The notes beneath the pieces were generated by a model that was not told the origin of the DNA, searched no databases, and worked only from the letters and a program-made list of their open reading frames with translations. A DNA stretch of 64,000 bases, from the NCBI GenBank assembly GCA_963575745.1, contig CAUYUJ010018465.1:117874-181873 (forward strand), given 5' to 3'. Positions within the stretch are counted from its first letter, which is position 1. Each line of letters opens with the position of its first letter. Source of the stretch: Prorocentrum cordatum. Taxonomy: Eukaryota; Sar; Dinophyceae; Prorocentrales; Prorocentraceae. Positions 9,305-17,738 of this stretch are shown piece after piece. The position numbers and the translations under genes were made by a program.

Positions 9305-9440
9305 GGGGCCGATCCGCTTAATCCAGCTTAGTCCCGCTTAATCCGCAGCTTAATTTGGCGTAGCAGCCCCCAAATGGGGCTTAATTCTCCCCAATCCCTC
9401 CGACGAAGACCTTCCAGTAGTTGCCTCCCAACGTGGAGCT
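9305..9440 (+). repeat. dispersed repeat, copy 1
   Basis: A run of diverged TTAATCC/TTAGTCC motifs is followed by GGCGTAGCAGCCCCC and then by a CCTCCGACGAAGAC - CAGTAGTTGCCTCC block. The same order recurs at 26741-26905, so this is a dispersed element fragment with a short repetitive leader. Confidence 0.8.
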
Positions 9441-9882
9441 CCAGACCCGGACCGCGGAGGGCTGGCAGTCGGCGCTGCGCGCGGAGGGTGTTCGGGGCTC
9501 GGTCAACATTGAAGCAGTGTGGCAACTTATATGGGCTGCCTGGAAAGGATGCCCGGCACGGGATTTGTCGACGTCATCGCGTATTTATGAGATCGCGCTT
9601 CAGTATCCACACCACAAGGGTATGGATATGGAAAGGTTCGTCGCTAGCGGGCTGCCAGAGTGGCTGGTGAGCGGGCCTGTTATGACGTCTCGCAGTTGCC
9701 GGTCGAAAGTAATCAGGCTAGGGCAAGACATGTTTCAAGGCGGTAGTGGCTGGAAGGGTATTGCTCCGCAGTGTGGGCGTGATCTCTGGTCGTATGGGAT
9801 GCTCAGTCCTCCCGCTTCGAGGGTTCGTTGGACCAGTGTGAAGTCGAGCCCGAGCTGGGTTTGGAGGAGGAGGCGAGGATGA
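9421..9882 (+). CDS. hypothetical protein ORF, possibly element-encoded
   Basis: This 153-codon ORF is not made of simple repeats. Residues 1-85 have a balanced composition with several Trp and hydrophobic-helix segments (AVWQLIWAAW, IYEIALQYPHH), and the end is Arg-rich. It begins inside the dispersed repeat shared with 26.8 kb, where the homologous copy is not open. I do not recognise the family. It could be a fragment of an element protein or a chance ORF. Confidence 0.3.
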   Translation: MPPNVELQTRTAEGWQSALRAEGVRGSVNIEAVWQLIWAAWKGCPARDLSTSSRIYEIALQYPHHKGMDMERFVASGLPEWLVSGPVMTSRSCRSKVIRLGQDMFQGGSGWKGIAPQCGRDLWSYGMLSPPASRVRWTSVKSSPSWVWRRRRG

Positions 9883-10150
9883 GGAGGTGGAGGGGGAAGA
9901 GTATAGGAGGAGAAGGATACTTACTGATGAAATTGATGATGAGGAGGAGGCGGAGAAGTGGGAGGACGAGGGAAGAAGACTGAGGAGGAAGATCTGGCAT
10001 GAGGTGGAATCGCTGTCGAAGTCGAAGTCCGTGTCGGAGGAGGGGGAGCCACGCGGTGTGGGAGGGGCTGAAGGGTGATGTGGAGGGGGATACAAAAGGA
10101 TGAGTCGGATAAGAAGGGGAGAGAAGGGAAGGGCAAGGGGAGGGGAGCGG
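9860..10150 (+). repeat. purine-rich GAG/GGA region
   Basis: Loose GAGGAGG and GGAGGGG runs. Short ORFs here are compositional. Confidence 0.6.
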
Positions 10151-10186
10151 ACGGCGCTATGATTCCTGCTCCTGCGTCCCTACTTC

Positions 10187-10416
10187 TTGCCTCCCTCCCT
10201 CACCTCCTCCCTCCCTGCCCCCTCGTCCTCCTCGTCCCCCTCCCCCCCCCTCATCCGCCTTTCGCCGCCTCCCCGCCCTTCACCCCCTATCTCTCGCTCC
10301 CCCTCCTCCTCCTCCTCCTCCTCCTCCTCCTGCTCCTCTTCCTCCATCCTCCTCTTCCTCCTCATCCTCCTCCTTCTGCTGCTCCTGCTCCTGCTCCTGC
10401 CCCTGCTCCTCCTCCT

Positions 10417-10452
<36 letters not shown>

Positions 10453-10510
10453 CCTTCTCCTCCTCCTCCTGCTCCTGCTCCTGCTCCTGCTCCTCCCTCC
10501 TCCCGCGCTG
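10187..10510 (+). repeat. (CTC)n / (CTCCTG)n pyrimidine array
   Basis: CCCTCC, then CTC, then CTCCTG hexamer repeats. The array ends in a CCGCAG/G sequence that could serve as a 3' splice site (see next feature). Confidence 0.9.
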
Positions 10511-10517
10511 GCCGCAG

Positions 10518-10632
10518 GCGCGGTGTTCCAGGACTTCGGCGGCATGCCGAGCCCCAACCCCCCGGGCCTGGTGACGCCGAAGGTGGCGCCCGCCCCGTTG
10601 CCGGCGCTGGCTAAGGCTGCTGGAGGGGGAAG
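10518..10632 (+). other. possible 115-nt exon between CTC and GAG arrays
   Basis: Non-repetitive segment bounded on the left by a long polypyrimidine tract ending GGCCGCAG and on the right by GAAG/GTGAGA, good matches to 3' and 5' splice sites. It is open in one frame with the Pro/Gly-rich start AVFQDFGGMPSPNPPG. No neighbouring exon was identified, so it may be chance. Confidence 0.25.
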
Positions 10633-10775
10633 GTGAGAAGGAGGAGGAGGAGGAGGAGGAGGACGAGGAGGAGGACGAGGAGGAGGAGGAGGAGGAGGAG
10701 AAGGAGGAGGAGGAGGAGCAGGAGGAGGAGCAGGAGGAGGACGAGGACGGGGACGGGGCACGGAGGAGGAAGGCG
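10633..10775 (+). repeat. (GAG)n microsatellite
   Basis: Purine array, complementary to the CTC array 120 bases upstream, so the two could pair as a long imperfect inverted repeat. Confidence 0.9.
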
Positions 10776-10889
10776 TCCCCTTCCTTGGCTTTTGCGGCTT
10801 GTCTTTTAGGCAAGTAGGGCATGCCGCCAAACTACGCCCAAAACATACTCATGCTCCTCCCCCCTCTTTCCTCCCTTCTACACCTCTTC

Positions 10890-11079
10890 CTCTTCACGCG
10901 GGAACTCGAAAAGTAGTCCGACCTTCTCACCCCCTCTTTTGCCTGGCTTGCTATAGTGCTTCCCTGGGCGCTTGGCTCAAGGTTGCAACCTAGCGCGCCC
11001 CCCCTAGATTCGGTGTCACACTCGCCCGCCTTATTCAGCCCAAACGCACACTTTCTTTTGCCATCCACCTCTTACATCA
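10890..11079 (+). repeat. putative 5' LTR (right part)
   Basis: Aligns with 16630-16812. Shared blocks are CCTTCTCACCC, a TGGCxTGCTA segment, GGGCG(C/T)TTGGCTCAAGG, TCGCCCGCC and CCACCTCTTACATC. It ends in CA at 11078-11079, as LTRs usually do. Confidence 0.6.
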
Positions 11080-11090
11080 ATATTTCGAGT

Positions 11091-11102
11091 TGGTAGCGGA
11101 GC
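11091..11102 (+). promoter_or_regulatory. putative primer binding site (initiator tRNA-Met type)
   Basis: TGGTAGCGGAGC lies 11 bases after the LTR end. Animal-type initiator Met tRNA ends give TGGTAGCAGAG, which differs at one base over 11. Position and sequence both fit minus-strand priming of an LTR retrotransposon. Confidence 0.55.
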
Positions 11103-11542
11103 TTCGGCTCACTTCCACGGCCGCAATGGCTTTTCATTCTCGCCTCGCGTCGACCGCCACGGTTTTCAGACATCCAGCACCTCATCGAGCTGGACACGCT
11201 GGGCCGCCTTCTTCGCCTTAGTGCAGTGGTACCTGACTGCCCTCGGGGCAGTCGCCCTCCCGCCTCCAGGGCCCGTGGAGGAGAACGTGCACAACCAGTA
11301 CCAATGAACGAGACCATCAAGAGTGAGTCAACCTCTCCCACCGCCGTCTCTGTGCCGCCGCCGCCCGCTACTGCTGCGCCATATTGCGCTTCCGCAGGTA
11401 TTTGTTTAGAGGGCCATGCTGGCACCGCAGGCCAGTTGCAAGCGTGTACAAGAAGGCAGCGCGTCGGGTTGTCGCCGTGTCGTCGTCTCCCCTTCCCGTG
11501 CACAGGTATCCTTAACATACCAGTTTAACGTACATCTCAGCC

Positions 11543-13690
11543 ATGTCGAAACGAGAAGTCCAGAGCAGTAGTGAGACCCACATTGCATCATCTTCGCGCT
11601 CTCAATGGATGAGGACCCCCGGTTCCTCTTGGCAAATCGTTGGTTTCCAGCCGGAAGCCATGGTTGTATCCGACGGCCGCGTGGACATGAATGAAGCTTC
11701 TGGCTTGGTTGTAAAATCTGCGATAGCCGAAGGATCTATAAGTAATATCGTGACATAGTTGGTCGGCCAGCCACCCGCCGATGTTCCTCCAATGTCTCTC
11801 GTCGATGAACCGTTCGTGCAAGCTCAGGGAGAAGCCTCGGCGTTGGTCTACCCAATGGCTCTAATACTTGTCCCGTGATACAAGGAGTTCAGGGGGCACC
11901 TGATGAACCCATGCCGCCGCCTTCGAATGCTAGGTGTCAGACCCTCAATTTCCAGTTGATGTCTAGATTTCGTTGGCGGTCGAGGAGCAGTCAGGACTCC
12001 CGTGGCCAGTCGTCGGGTCGTTTCTCGGTCAGGGAAGGCTGTTGGGCACAGGGATCACGAAACCCGACCACGGCAGAAACCACATGCGCAGGAAGTGTTA
12101 GGGAAGGGGACGGTCCGTGAACTTCGCGATCGTGCGATTGCTTTTATGCAGGGGCTCCAACGGCAAAGGGACGAACAGGTTTGGCATATGCACGATGAGG
12201 AGGAACATTGTTAGCTGTCTCTCATGGAAGTTGAACGTAGCAAGAGAGAGAGAGAGAGAGAGAGAGAAAAAGAAGAGACCGATGAATCTGCCAAATTTTC
12301 GACATTGGAAATGGAAAGGGACGCGCGGGGGAGGAATTGCAGATGCGATATCAACTGCAGGCTGCCGAAAAAGCGGCACATAAGTACGAGCGAGAGGTGG
12401 AAGTTGTCTTCCAAGAGAGGACGGCTCAGGCTGCTGGAATGGTACAGCGTGTCACGGAGGAGTCGTCTGCTGTGGTGCATCAGGCAAACATTCGGGGGCA
12501 TGCTGTCACCGAACACAGGAGGGCGAGGACAAGCTCAAGAAGGATTTTGTCAGAAAGAAGCATGCACGCAGAGAACTAGATGCCTTGCGAGAGTTTCAAT
12601 CTCGGGATGATTTAGCTATGCGAGAGGACCTTTCGGCGCCGCAGGTTCAACCTGTGGCGCCCAGTGGTGCTGTCTCAAAGCCATCGGCTAGAGCTTCCTC
12701 ATTGCAGGTACAGTATATGACGTTAGGAAGCATGTGCTGACGTTGCAGGTTCAACTCGAGACGTTAGGACAGCCGACCAGCCATATTCTGGGGCTGAGCT
12801 TTCAAAGCGAACTCAGGAGCGTGCTTCCGCCGTCGCCGGGCGAGGTAGCCATTGCGCATGCCTAAGCGAATGGTCATGCAGACAGAACTACCACCCTTCT
12901 GGTAGGGCGCTAGCGAATGATTGTAACTTCGGGAAGTTTGGAGGTCTGACACTTTTGTACATTGCCAGGGCCTGAGATTTGCGCTGGCACTCCAAGTTTT
13001 GTTGCAAGTATCGTGTTGATCTACCGCTGGCGATGCCAGGGGCAGAGGTAACGTGCGCCAAGAATAGACACGAGGACCAGCGCATGCAATCCCAGCAGTG
13101 GGAAGAACAAATGAAAATAGCTACTTTCCATGAAGCAGCAGGCATATGTGATGGAGACAGTTCGACAGGGAAAGGAATGACTCGAAGGGCCATGCAGTCT
13201 ATGAGGAAGGTGGACTCCCCGGATCACTCGCTTAAGTCAAAGTGCGTCGATGGCATATTTTCTTCGCAGGAATTCCGTGTTTTCCAGTTATGGTGGGCCC
13301 GCCACAGGGCCTCCCAGAGAAACCGCCCAGTGCTCCCGATGAGATACTTAATTTACCTCCGCACGTCCGGTCCAACCCGAGGTGGAAACGGAGGATATGG
13401 GGGCCAACCCGGGGGTGGGGTGGGCGCGGGGGGGGCGAAGGCGGAGGCGGTGGATATCAAGGACCATTGGCATCTGCCAACTGCGGAGCACGCCGACGCC
13501 TCAGTACAATGCTCTGTGACGCTCGACCAGGACGAGTACACGGATGCCCTGGCATCGATCAGGCTCGTCGACCCGGTAAAGGCCAAGGCTGACAAGCCAG
13601 CCGGAGGTCAGTTTCCAAAATGGTTGTCTCCTCCCTGGGAGCAGCAGCTTAACTTCGAAGGGTCTTTAGCTCTCATCCGTCTCCGTGTTT
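11543..13690 (+). pseudogene. decayed Gag-like region with coiled coil
   Basis: A run of plus-strand ORF pieces in shifting frames. 11543-11758 starts 464 bases after the LTR end and has a normal start codon. 12002-12214 ends in a Gln/Arg/Glu-rich helix. 12337-12579 (LQAAEKAAHKYEREVEVVFQ and onward) and its continuation in another frame to about 12720 are heptad-like and strongly charged, as in a coiled coil. 12979-13690 is open but unrecognised. Coiled-coil Gag proteins are known in dinoflagellate Ty1/copia elements. Frameshifts and an internal (GA)n tract at 12245-12268 indicate decay. Confidence 0.4.
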
Positions 13691-13724
13691 CTCTCGGCCG
13701 GGAACGAACTCGACCCTTCTCCTC

Positions 13725-13865
13725 CCCCTTTTCCTCCTCCTCCTGCTCCTCTTCTACATCCTCCTCCCCCTCCGCCTCCTCCTTCTCTTCTGCCCCTCCT
13801 GCTCTTCCTCCTCCTCCTCCTCCTCCTCCTCCTCCTCCTGCCCCCCCTCCTACTCCTCCTCGCGT
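13725..13865 (+). repeat. (CTC)n microsatellite
   Basis: Pyrimidine triplet array with CTG and TCT variants. Confidence 0.85.
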
Positions 13866-14039
13866 TCGTCATTGTCATTGTTGTCGTCGTCGTCGGGGCG
13901 AAAATTAGGTTTCCTTTATTTTTGGGCGGGCTGGATAATGTTGGGGGCTTCCTTCTTCCGGGGAATAGCCCGCTGCGGACCACCTTTCATGCGACAGGAT
14001 TTGAGAGCGTTATTTTTTGGCTTGAGGAATACAATGGAA

Positions 14040-14275
14040 ATCCGTTGTTGTGGTTGTAGTCGTGATTGTAGTCGTGAGTGTAACCGTGGGTGTAATCGTG
14101 ATTGTAGTGGTGGATGTAGTCTTAATCGCAGTCTCGATTTTCGTTGTAATCGTAGGTGTGGTTGTACGTTGTAATCGTAGTTGTGGTTTTAACCGTAATC
14201 GTTATCGCAATAGTTGCCGCGTCGTAGTTGTAGTTGTAATCGCGGGCATCGTCATCGCCATCGTCGTCGTTGTTG
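14040..14275 (+). repeat. degenerate 12-15-bp tandem repeat
   Basis: About 16 diverged units of the type GTNGTAATCGTG, including many GTTGTAGTCGTG variants. Reads as poly-Val/Ile in one frame. Confidence 0.75.
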
Positions 14276-14441
14276 CGCGGCGATCGCCGTGGAGAACTGT
14301 TTGGATGGATTGCAGTAAGTGGGAGTTAATAATCGTGGGGCCGCACGCGGTTGTGGTTCAAGTTTTTTTGTTTGTTGTTTTTTTATTGTTTTTGTTGTTT
14401 TGTTTTTTTTTTTTCCCCCGAGGTCGTCCAGACGTTCTCGG

Positions 14442-14864
14442 ATGTGGCATCAGGCTGTCGTTTGGGCGTGGGAGGCTTCAGTCACGTATTTCGCCTCCTG
14501 CCCCAAGGCTCCTCCTTGCCCCGGTTGTCCGCAGTGCCCTGCGATGCCGACGATGCTGGCCTGCCCCGCTTGCCCCGGCGCCCCCGCGCTGGCTGCCTCG
14601 CCGCTGGCCTGCGGCGGGCCTGCGGCGCTTCCCGATCTGCGCCTGCTCGTGGCCTTCGCGGGCTTGCTGGTCCTGGCGAGCTGCGGGTGCCTGGGCGCGG
14701 CCCTGGTGGCGGTGTGGGGCGCGGGGCGCCAGCTCGGAGGAGGCGCGAACGCGGCCGCGGCGGCGGCGGAGAACGTCGAGCCGATTCAGGACCAGGAGGC
14801 CGAGCTCGGCAACCTTGCCCAGGAGTTGTTGAGATTGCTCTGCCAGCGGGGCAGTCGCGCGTGA
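14442..14864 (+). CDS. Cys-Pro repeat, single-membrane-segment ORF of DIRS-like element
   Basis: This 140-codon ORF begins at the first ATG after a T-rich tract (14370-14414). Residues 20-48 hold a run of CP-x(2) repeats (SCPKAPPCPGCPQCP and onward). Residues 65-95 form a hydrophobic segment (LLVAFAGLLVLASCGCLGAA) likely to span a membrane. An acidic helix follows (about EPIQDQEAELGNLAQELLRL). The TGA at 14862-14864 lies four bases before the ATG of the next ORF. I recall CP-repeat proteins of this type at the head of dinoflagellate DIRS-like elements; their role is not known. Confidence 0.5.
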   Translation: MWHQAVVWAWEASVTYFASCPKAPPCPGCPQCPAMPTMLACPACPGAPALAASPLACGGPAALPDLRLLVAFAGLLVLASCGCLGAALVAVWGAGRQLGGGANAAAAAAENVEPIQDQEAELGNLAQELLRLLCQRGSRA

Positions 14865-14868
14865 AGTC

Positions 14869-15540
14869 ATGGCGGCGGTGGCTCCACCGCCCGTCCAGGG
14901 CCTCGGGATCGAGGCTGGGGATTTCGGAGTTGTTCAGTATAACGTGCCGGGCGCTCCTCTGTATCACGAACGGTTCGTTTTCATCGAGCCAGGCGCTGGC
15001 ACTGCCGTGGGCGCGCCGATCCCAGACGGCGAGAATTTCGGGGAGGATCGGACGCAGGGGCCAGACATCGTATGGCACGGACTGATGATTGGGGGGGCTT
15101 GCGGCGGCGCTGCGCCGCCAGGCGCTAGAGGGTTCGCGGTGCCTGTCTACCGCTTCCAGCACGTACCCACGCCCGCGGTTTTCCAGGCCGCTCGCGCGGC
15201 CGCGGCGGCGAGGAGGGGGCCCCCCGTGCTTGGCGACGGCAAGCCACCCAACTTGGTGGGGCGCGCGATCGCCGCACGCGCTGGCGCCGTTCCCGCCGCC
15301 CCCGCGGTCGCTGCCGGACCTGGTCTTCCCGCTGTCGGCGCTGGAGTTGGTGCGGTGGCCGCTGCCCTCGGCCCCGCGCTTGGAGCTCCAGTCGCTGCCG
15401 GGCCAGCCGCAGGAGGAGTGGTCCTACTTGGCGCAGGTGCCGCGGACGGCTTCCCGCAGGCTGCCGGGGCGGTGGCTGCTAGCGCCCCCGTGGCGGCACC
15501 TCTGCCCGTGGGGCCTGGTGGCGTGCTGGTGCCCGTTTGA
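14869..15540 (+). CDS. ORF1 N-terminal/middle part of DIRS-like element
   Basis: This 223-codon ORF starts at an ATG four bases after the upstream stop. Residues 10-75 have a beta-rich pattern (GVVQYNVPGAPLYHERFVFI, then a PDGENFGED turn) that I associate with ORF1 proteins of dinoflagellate DIRS-like elements. Residues 110-223 are a low-complexity Ala/Gly/Pro/Val linker. The expected C-terminal helix is found just downstream in another frame, so one frameshift has split the gene. Function unknown; a Gag-like role is inferred. Confidence 0.45.
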   Translation: MAAVAPPPVQGLGIEAGDFGVVQYNVPGAPLYHERFVFIEPGAGTAVGAPIPDGENFGEDRTQGPDIVWHGLMIGGACGGAAPPGARGFAVPVYRFQHVPTPAVFQAARAAAAARRGPPVLGDGKPPNLVGRAIAARAGAVPAAPAVAAGPGLPAVGAGVGAVAAALGPALGAPVAAGPAAGGVVLLGAGAADGFPQAAGAVAASAPVAAPLPVGPGGVLVPV

Positions 15541-15599
15541 GCTGCTCCTGCCGTAGCAGCGATGGCGGCGTCGAGAACCATCTCATGTGCTGCAAGATG

Positions 15600-15938
15600 C
15601 TAGAGAACATGGCGACCTTCGGTCAACTTAATTTTCCCGATATCGCGGGCGCAGAGATCACGGCGCGGGCTATCCAGCTCTCACAGGAGCGCTACCGCGA
15701 CAGGATGCCGAGTTTCGCGGGCGGCAGTGGCGACGCCACTCAGGATGCTTTCTTGTGCATGGGGCTCGACCATATGCGTGGAAATGTTGCAGTGTGTCTG
15801 GCTCTGCAATCTTGGGCGCCGGCCGAATTTTAGACGGAAGTGTCCGTCGCGAAGGGGCGCCGCAAATCCCGCGATAAGAGGCAGAGCGCTAAACAGAACA
15901 ATGGCAAGACCAAGCAGGATGGCAAATACGATGGCTGA
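15600..15938 (+). pseudogene. decayed ORF1 C-terminus of DIRS-like element
   Basis: One frame reads a TFGQLNFPDIAGAEITARAI helix plus QLSQERYRDR, matching in order and spacing the YDQ helix of 1-345. After an in-frame TAG at 15831-15833 the same frame continues as a Lys/Arg/Gln-rich tail to a TGA at 15936-15938, like the basic tail of the first copy. It is interrupted both by the frameshift from the previous ORF and by that stop. Confidence 0.5.
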
Positions 15939-16085
15939 TCCATCGCGGGTGGCGGAGTTCGGCCGACCGTCGCCTCTCGGATTGGATGCCAGATCTCCGG
16001 GTGAAGCCATCGCATCGCCTGCCGCTCCTGTTCATATCTCTTCTCCTCCTGGCCTCTCTCTGGAGGCCGCTCCCTCACATTTGCA

Positions 16086-16406
16086 GTGTGCGTCATTCGG
16101 CTACCCTCCATGAACAACATGGCTGGTCACTTGTGGCGATTATGTGATCAGCGCCGCAACGAACAGATCATGGACACGCTCCGGTGCGACACTCGGGACC
16201 TGAGGGCCGACTTCATGACCAAGGGCAGCGTCGGTAGGGAACTCATCCGCAACGTCATGGGCGGCAAAATCAGCTACGATCGCAGCTCCGTGAAGCTGAC
16301 GACGAGAACAAACAGCCCCGAATTCTCACCGCAACAGTTTCACATAGAAAAAACGACCATAACGGCCAAGTCATCAGATCGCCAAGTTTCGCGGGCGTAC
16401 ACGTGA
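16086..16406 (+). pseudogene. Ty1/copia RNase H C-terminal fragment
   Basis: An ORF of 106 codons. The segment from IMDTLRCDTRDLRADFMTKG to SVGRELIRNVMGGK fits the pattern near the end of copia RNase H (a D-x-R-D ... AD-x-x-TKG block). No catalytic core is left. It lies about 220 bases before the putative 3' LTR, the expected place for the end of pol. Confidence 0.45.
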
Positions 16407-16629
16407 GTGTTGTTCCCGCTGAGTGTGTCGGCGGAGCAGCAGCATCCATGAGGCATTGCTCCATCAACTGTTAATAACAGGGCGGTCAGAAGAGCCCGTT
16501 GTGCTTCCGTGCTGTTGGTAGGTTGCGATCAGTAAAGCACCCTGTTGGCACACAGTGTTTTATGTCTTAGGTTCCAGCGCGGTGTGCCCGGCGACCGACG
16601 AGGCACAACGGGCTCGCTTGAGCACCTGA

Positions 16630-16812
16630 CTCGAACGGTCGCCCTGCCTTCTCACCCAAACCTTGCTTGGCATGCTATTCGTGTTTCTTTGGGCGTTTGG
16701 CTCAAGGTTGCATCTTATCACGCCCGCTGTATACGTCCTGTTATCCTGTCATTCGCCCGCCCTTGTCAGCAACAACGTACATTATCCTTTGGCTAACCAC
16801 CTCTTACATCCA
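16630..16812 (+). repeat. putative 3' LTR (right part)
   Basis: Similar to 10890-11079 (blocks listed there), ending CA at 16811-16812. It contains TTTGGCTCAAG at 16696-16706, identical to the last 11 bases of the dinoflagellate spliced leader as I recall it. The 5' copy has 10 of these 11. Confidence 0.55.
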
Positions 16813-17738
16813 GCTCTCTTGTCAGAAGGGGTCGTCCTCAAGAGCTAAGCTCTCCATGGCTTTGCTTTTCTCATACGCGTGAGAGAGCGATCGCGGGTCT
16901 CGGCTTCTGCGCAGTTCTTCCTCCCTCTCCTTCATTCTCGTCCTGCCCTCAAGTCACGCCGCTTCGGCGCCCCCTTCCCGAGGCCACTCCGGCGGCCCCC
17001 CAGCCGGGCAAGGGGCAGACGAGCGCCACCGTGGACGTCCCCTCGGGCACCATCGCGGTGCCGCCGCGCGCGCGGGGGCGGGTCCACGCTCCGCTTGCCT
17101 CGCAGAAGAACAGCGCAACATACACGCGCCAGCTTGGGGGAGTTCCGCGCGGATCTCTTCGGTCGGCGCACGGCTCTCCTTCCCACGCCCGGGCGCCCTG
17201 GGGGCGCGCCTCTGGCGCCGCTCCCGGCGCGCCGCGCGGGCCGGGTAGGGGGCGGGTGGGAAGGGTCCGGCGCCAGCCCAAGACGTTCGCGTGGACCTGT
17301 GCTTTGTTGTTTTTTTGTACGCTGGTTGTTCTTCCAATCCAGCGTGGCGAGAAACAACATCAGGGTCACGTTTTTCGTGGCCTCTGGGGGCCCAGTTTTG
17401 GACCACCAGGGCCGCCGAAGGACAGCGCCAGTCGCCAGGATGGGCTCGACAGCTCTGTGACCCGCGTGTGGGAAATCCTGACATCGGATGTCTGCGAGTT
17501 TTGATGCACCACCGTGGCTTCTCCGCCCAGGGATCGATCGCACGGCCTTCCTGCTCATCCTCCGCTTCCGCCTCCTCCCGTTTCCCTCGCCCCACCCTGA
17601 TTGCTTATCATTCTCCATCGGTCGCCATTTTGTGTCCAGATATTCGGTTCAAGTTGATTTGTCTCATGTTCATCGCTTCGCCGTGCTTGTCGACGTGCGC
17701 CGCTCCCGTCCGCACCTACCTTGTTAGAATGATGGCCA
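16813..17738. other. unassigned GC-rich sequence
   Basis: Long open frames on both strands are due to high GC content. No domain, RNA or clear repeat was recognised. Confidence 0.4.

Larger units (their letters stand above)
14442..16080 (+). mobile_element. 5' fragment of a second DIRS-like element
   Basis: Contains, in order, a Cys-Pro repeat plus membrane-segment ORF, an ORF with a beta-rich start, a decayed copy of the ORF1 C-terminal helix and basic tail found at 1-345, and a short stretch (HISSPPGLSLE) resembling the start of the RT ORF at about 420-460. It then stops and copia-like sequence follows. It is probably nested in the LTR element. Confidence 0.5.
10890..16812 (+). mobile_element. 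probable Ty1/copia-like LTR retrotransposon, interrupted and decayed
   Basis: Putative LTR segments of similar sequence lie at 10890-11079 and 16630-16812, both ending ACCTCTTACATC(C)A. Eleven bases after the first is TGGTAGCGGAGC, close to a primer binding site for initiator tRNA-Met. Inside are a coiled-coil Gag-like region and, near the right end, a possible Ty1/copia RNase H C-terminus. A DIRS-like 5' fragment occupies 14.44-16.08 kb. Integrase and most of the RT are missing. The left edge of each LTR was not resolved. Confidence 0.5.

Noticed and set aside
16879-17618. Overlapping 130-230-codon ORFs on both strands.
   Set aside because: Arg/Pro/Ala-rich compositions with no domain, as expected by chance at this GC content.
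17618-17639. Spliced-leader-like sequence (about 17 of 22 positions) upstream of the RPA1 relic.
   Set aside because: Similarity is weak, and the distance to the N-terminal part of RPA1 does not fit a retroposed mRNA that begins at its leader; probably chance.
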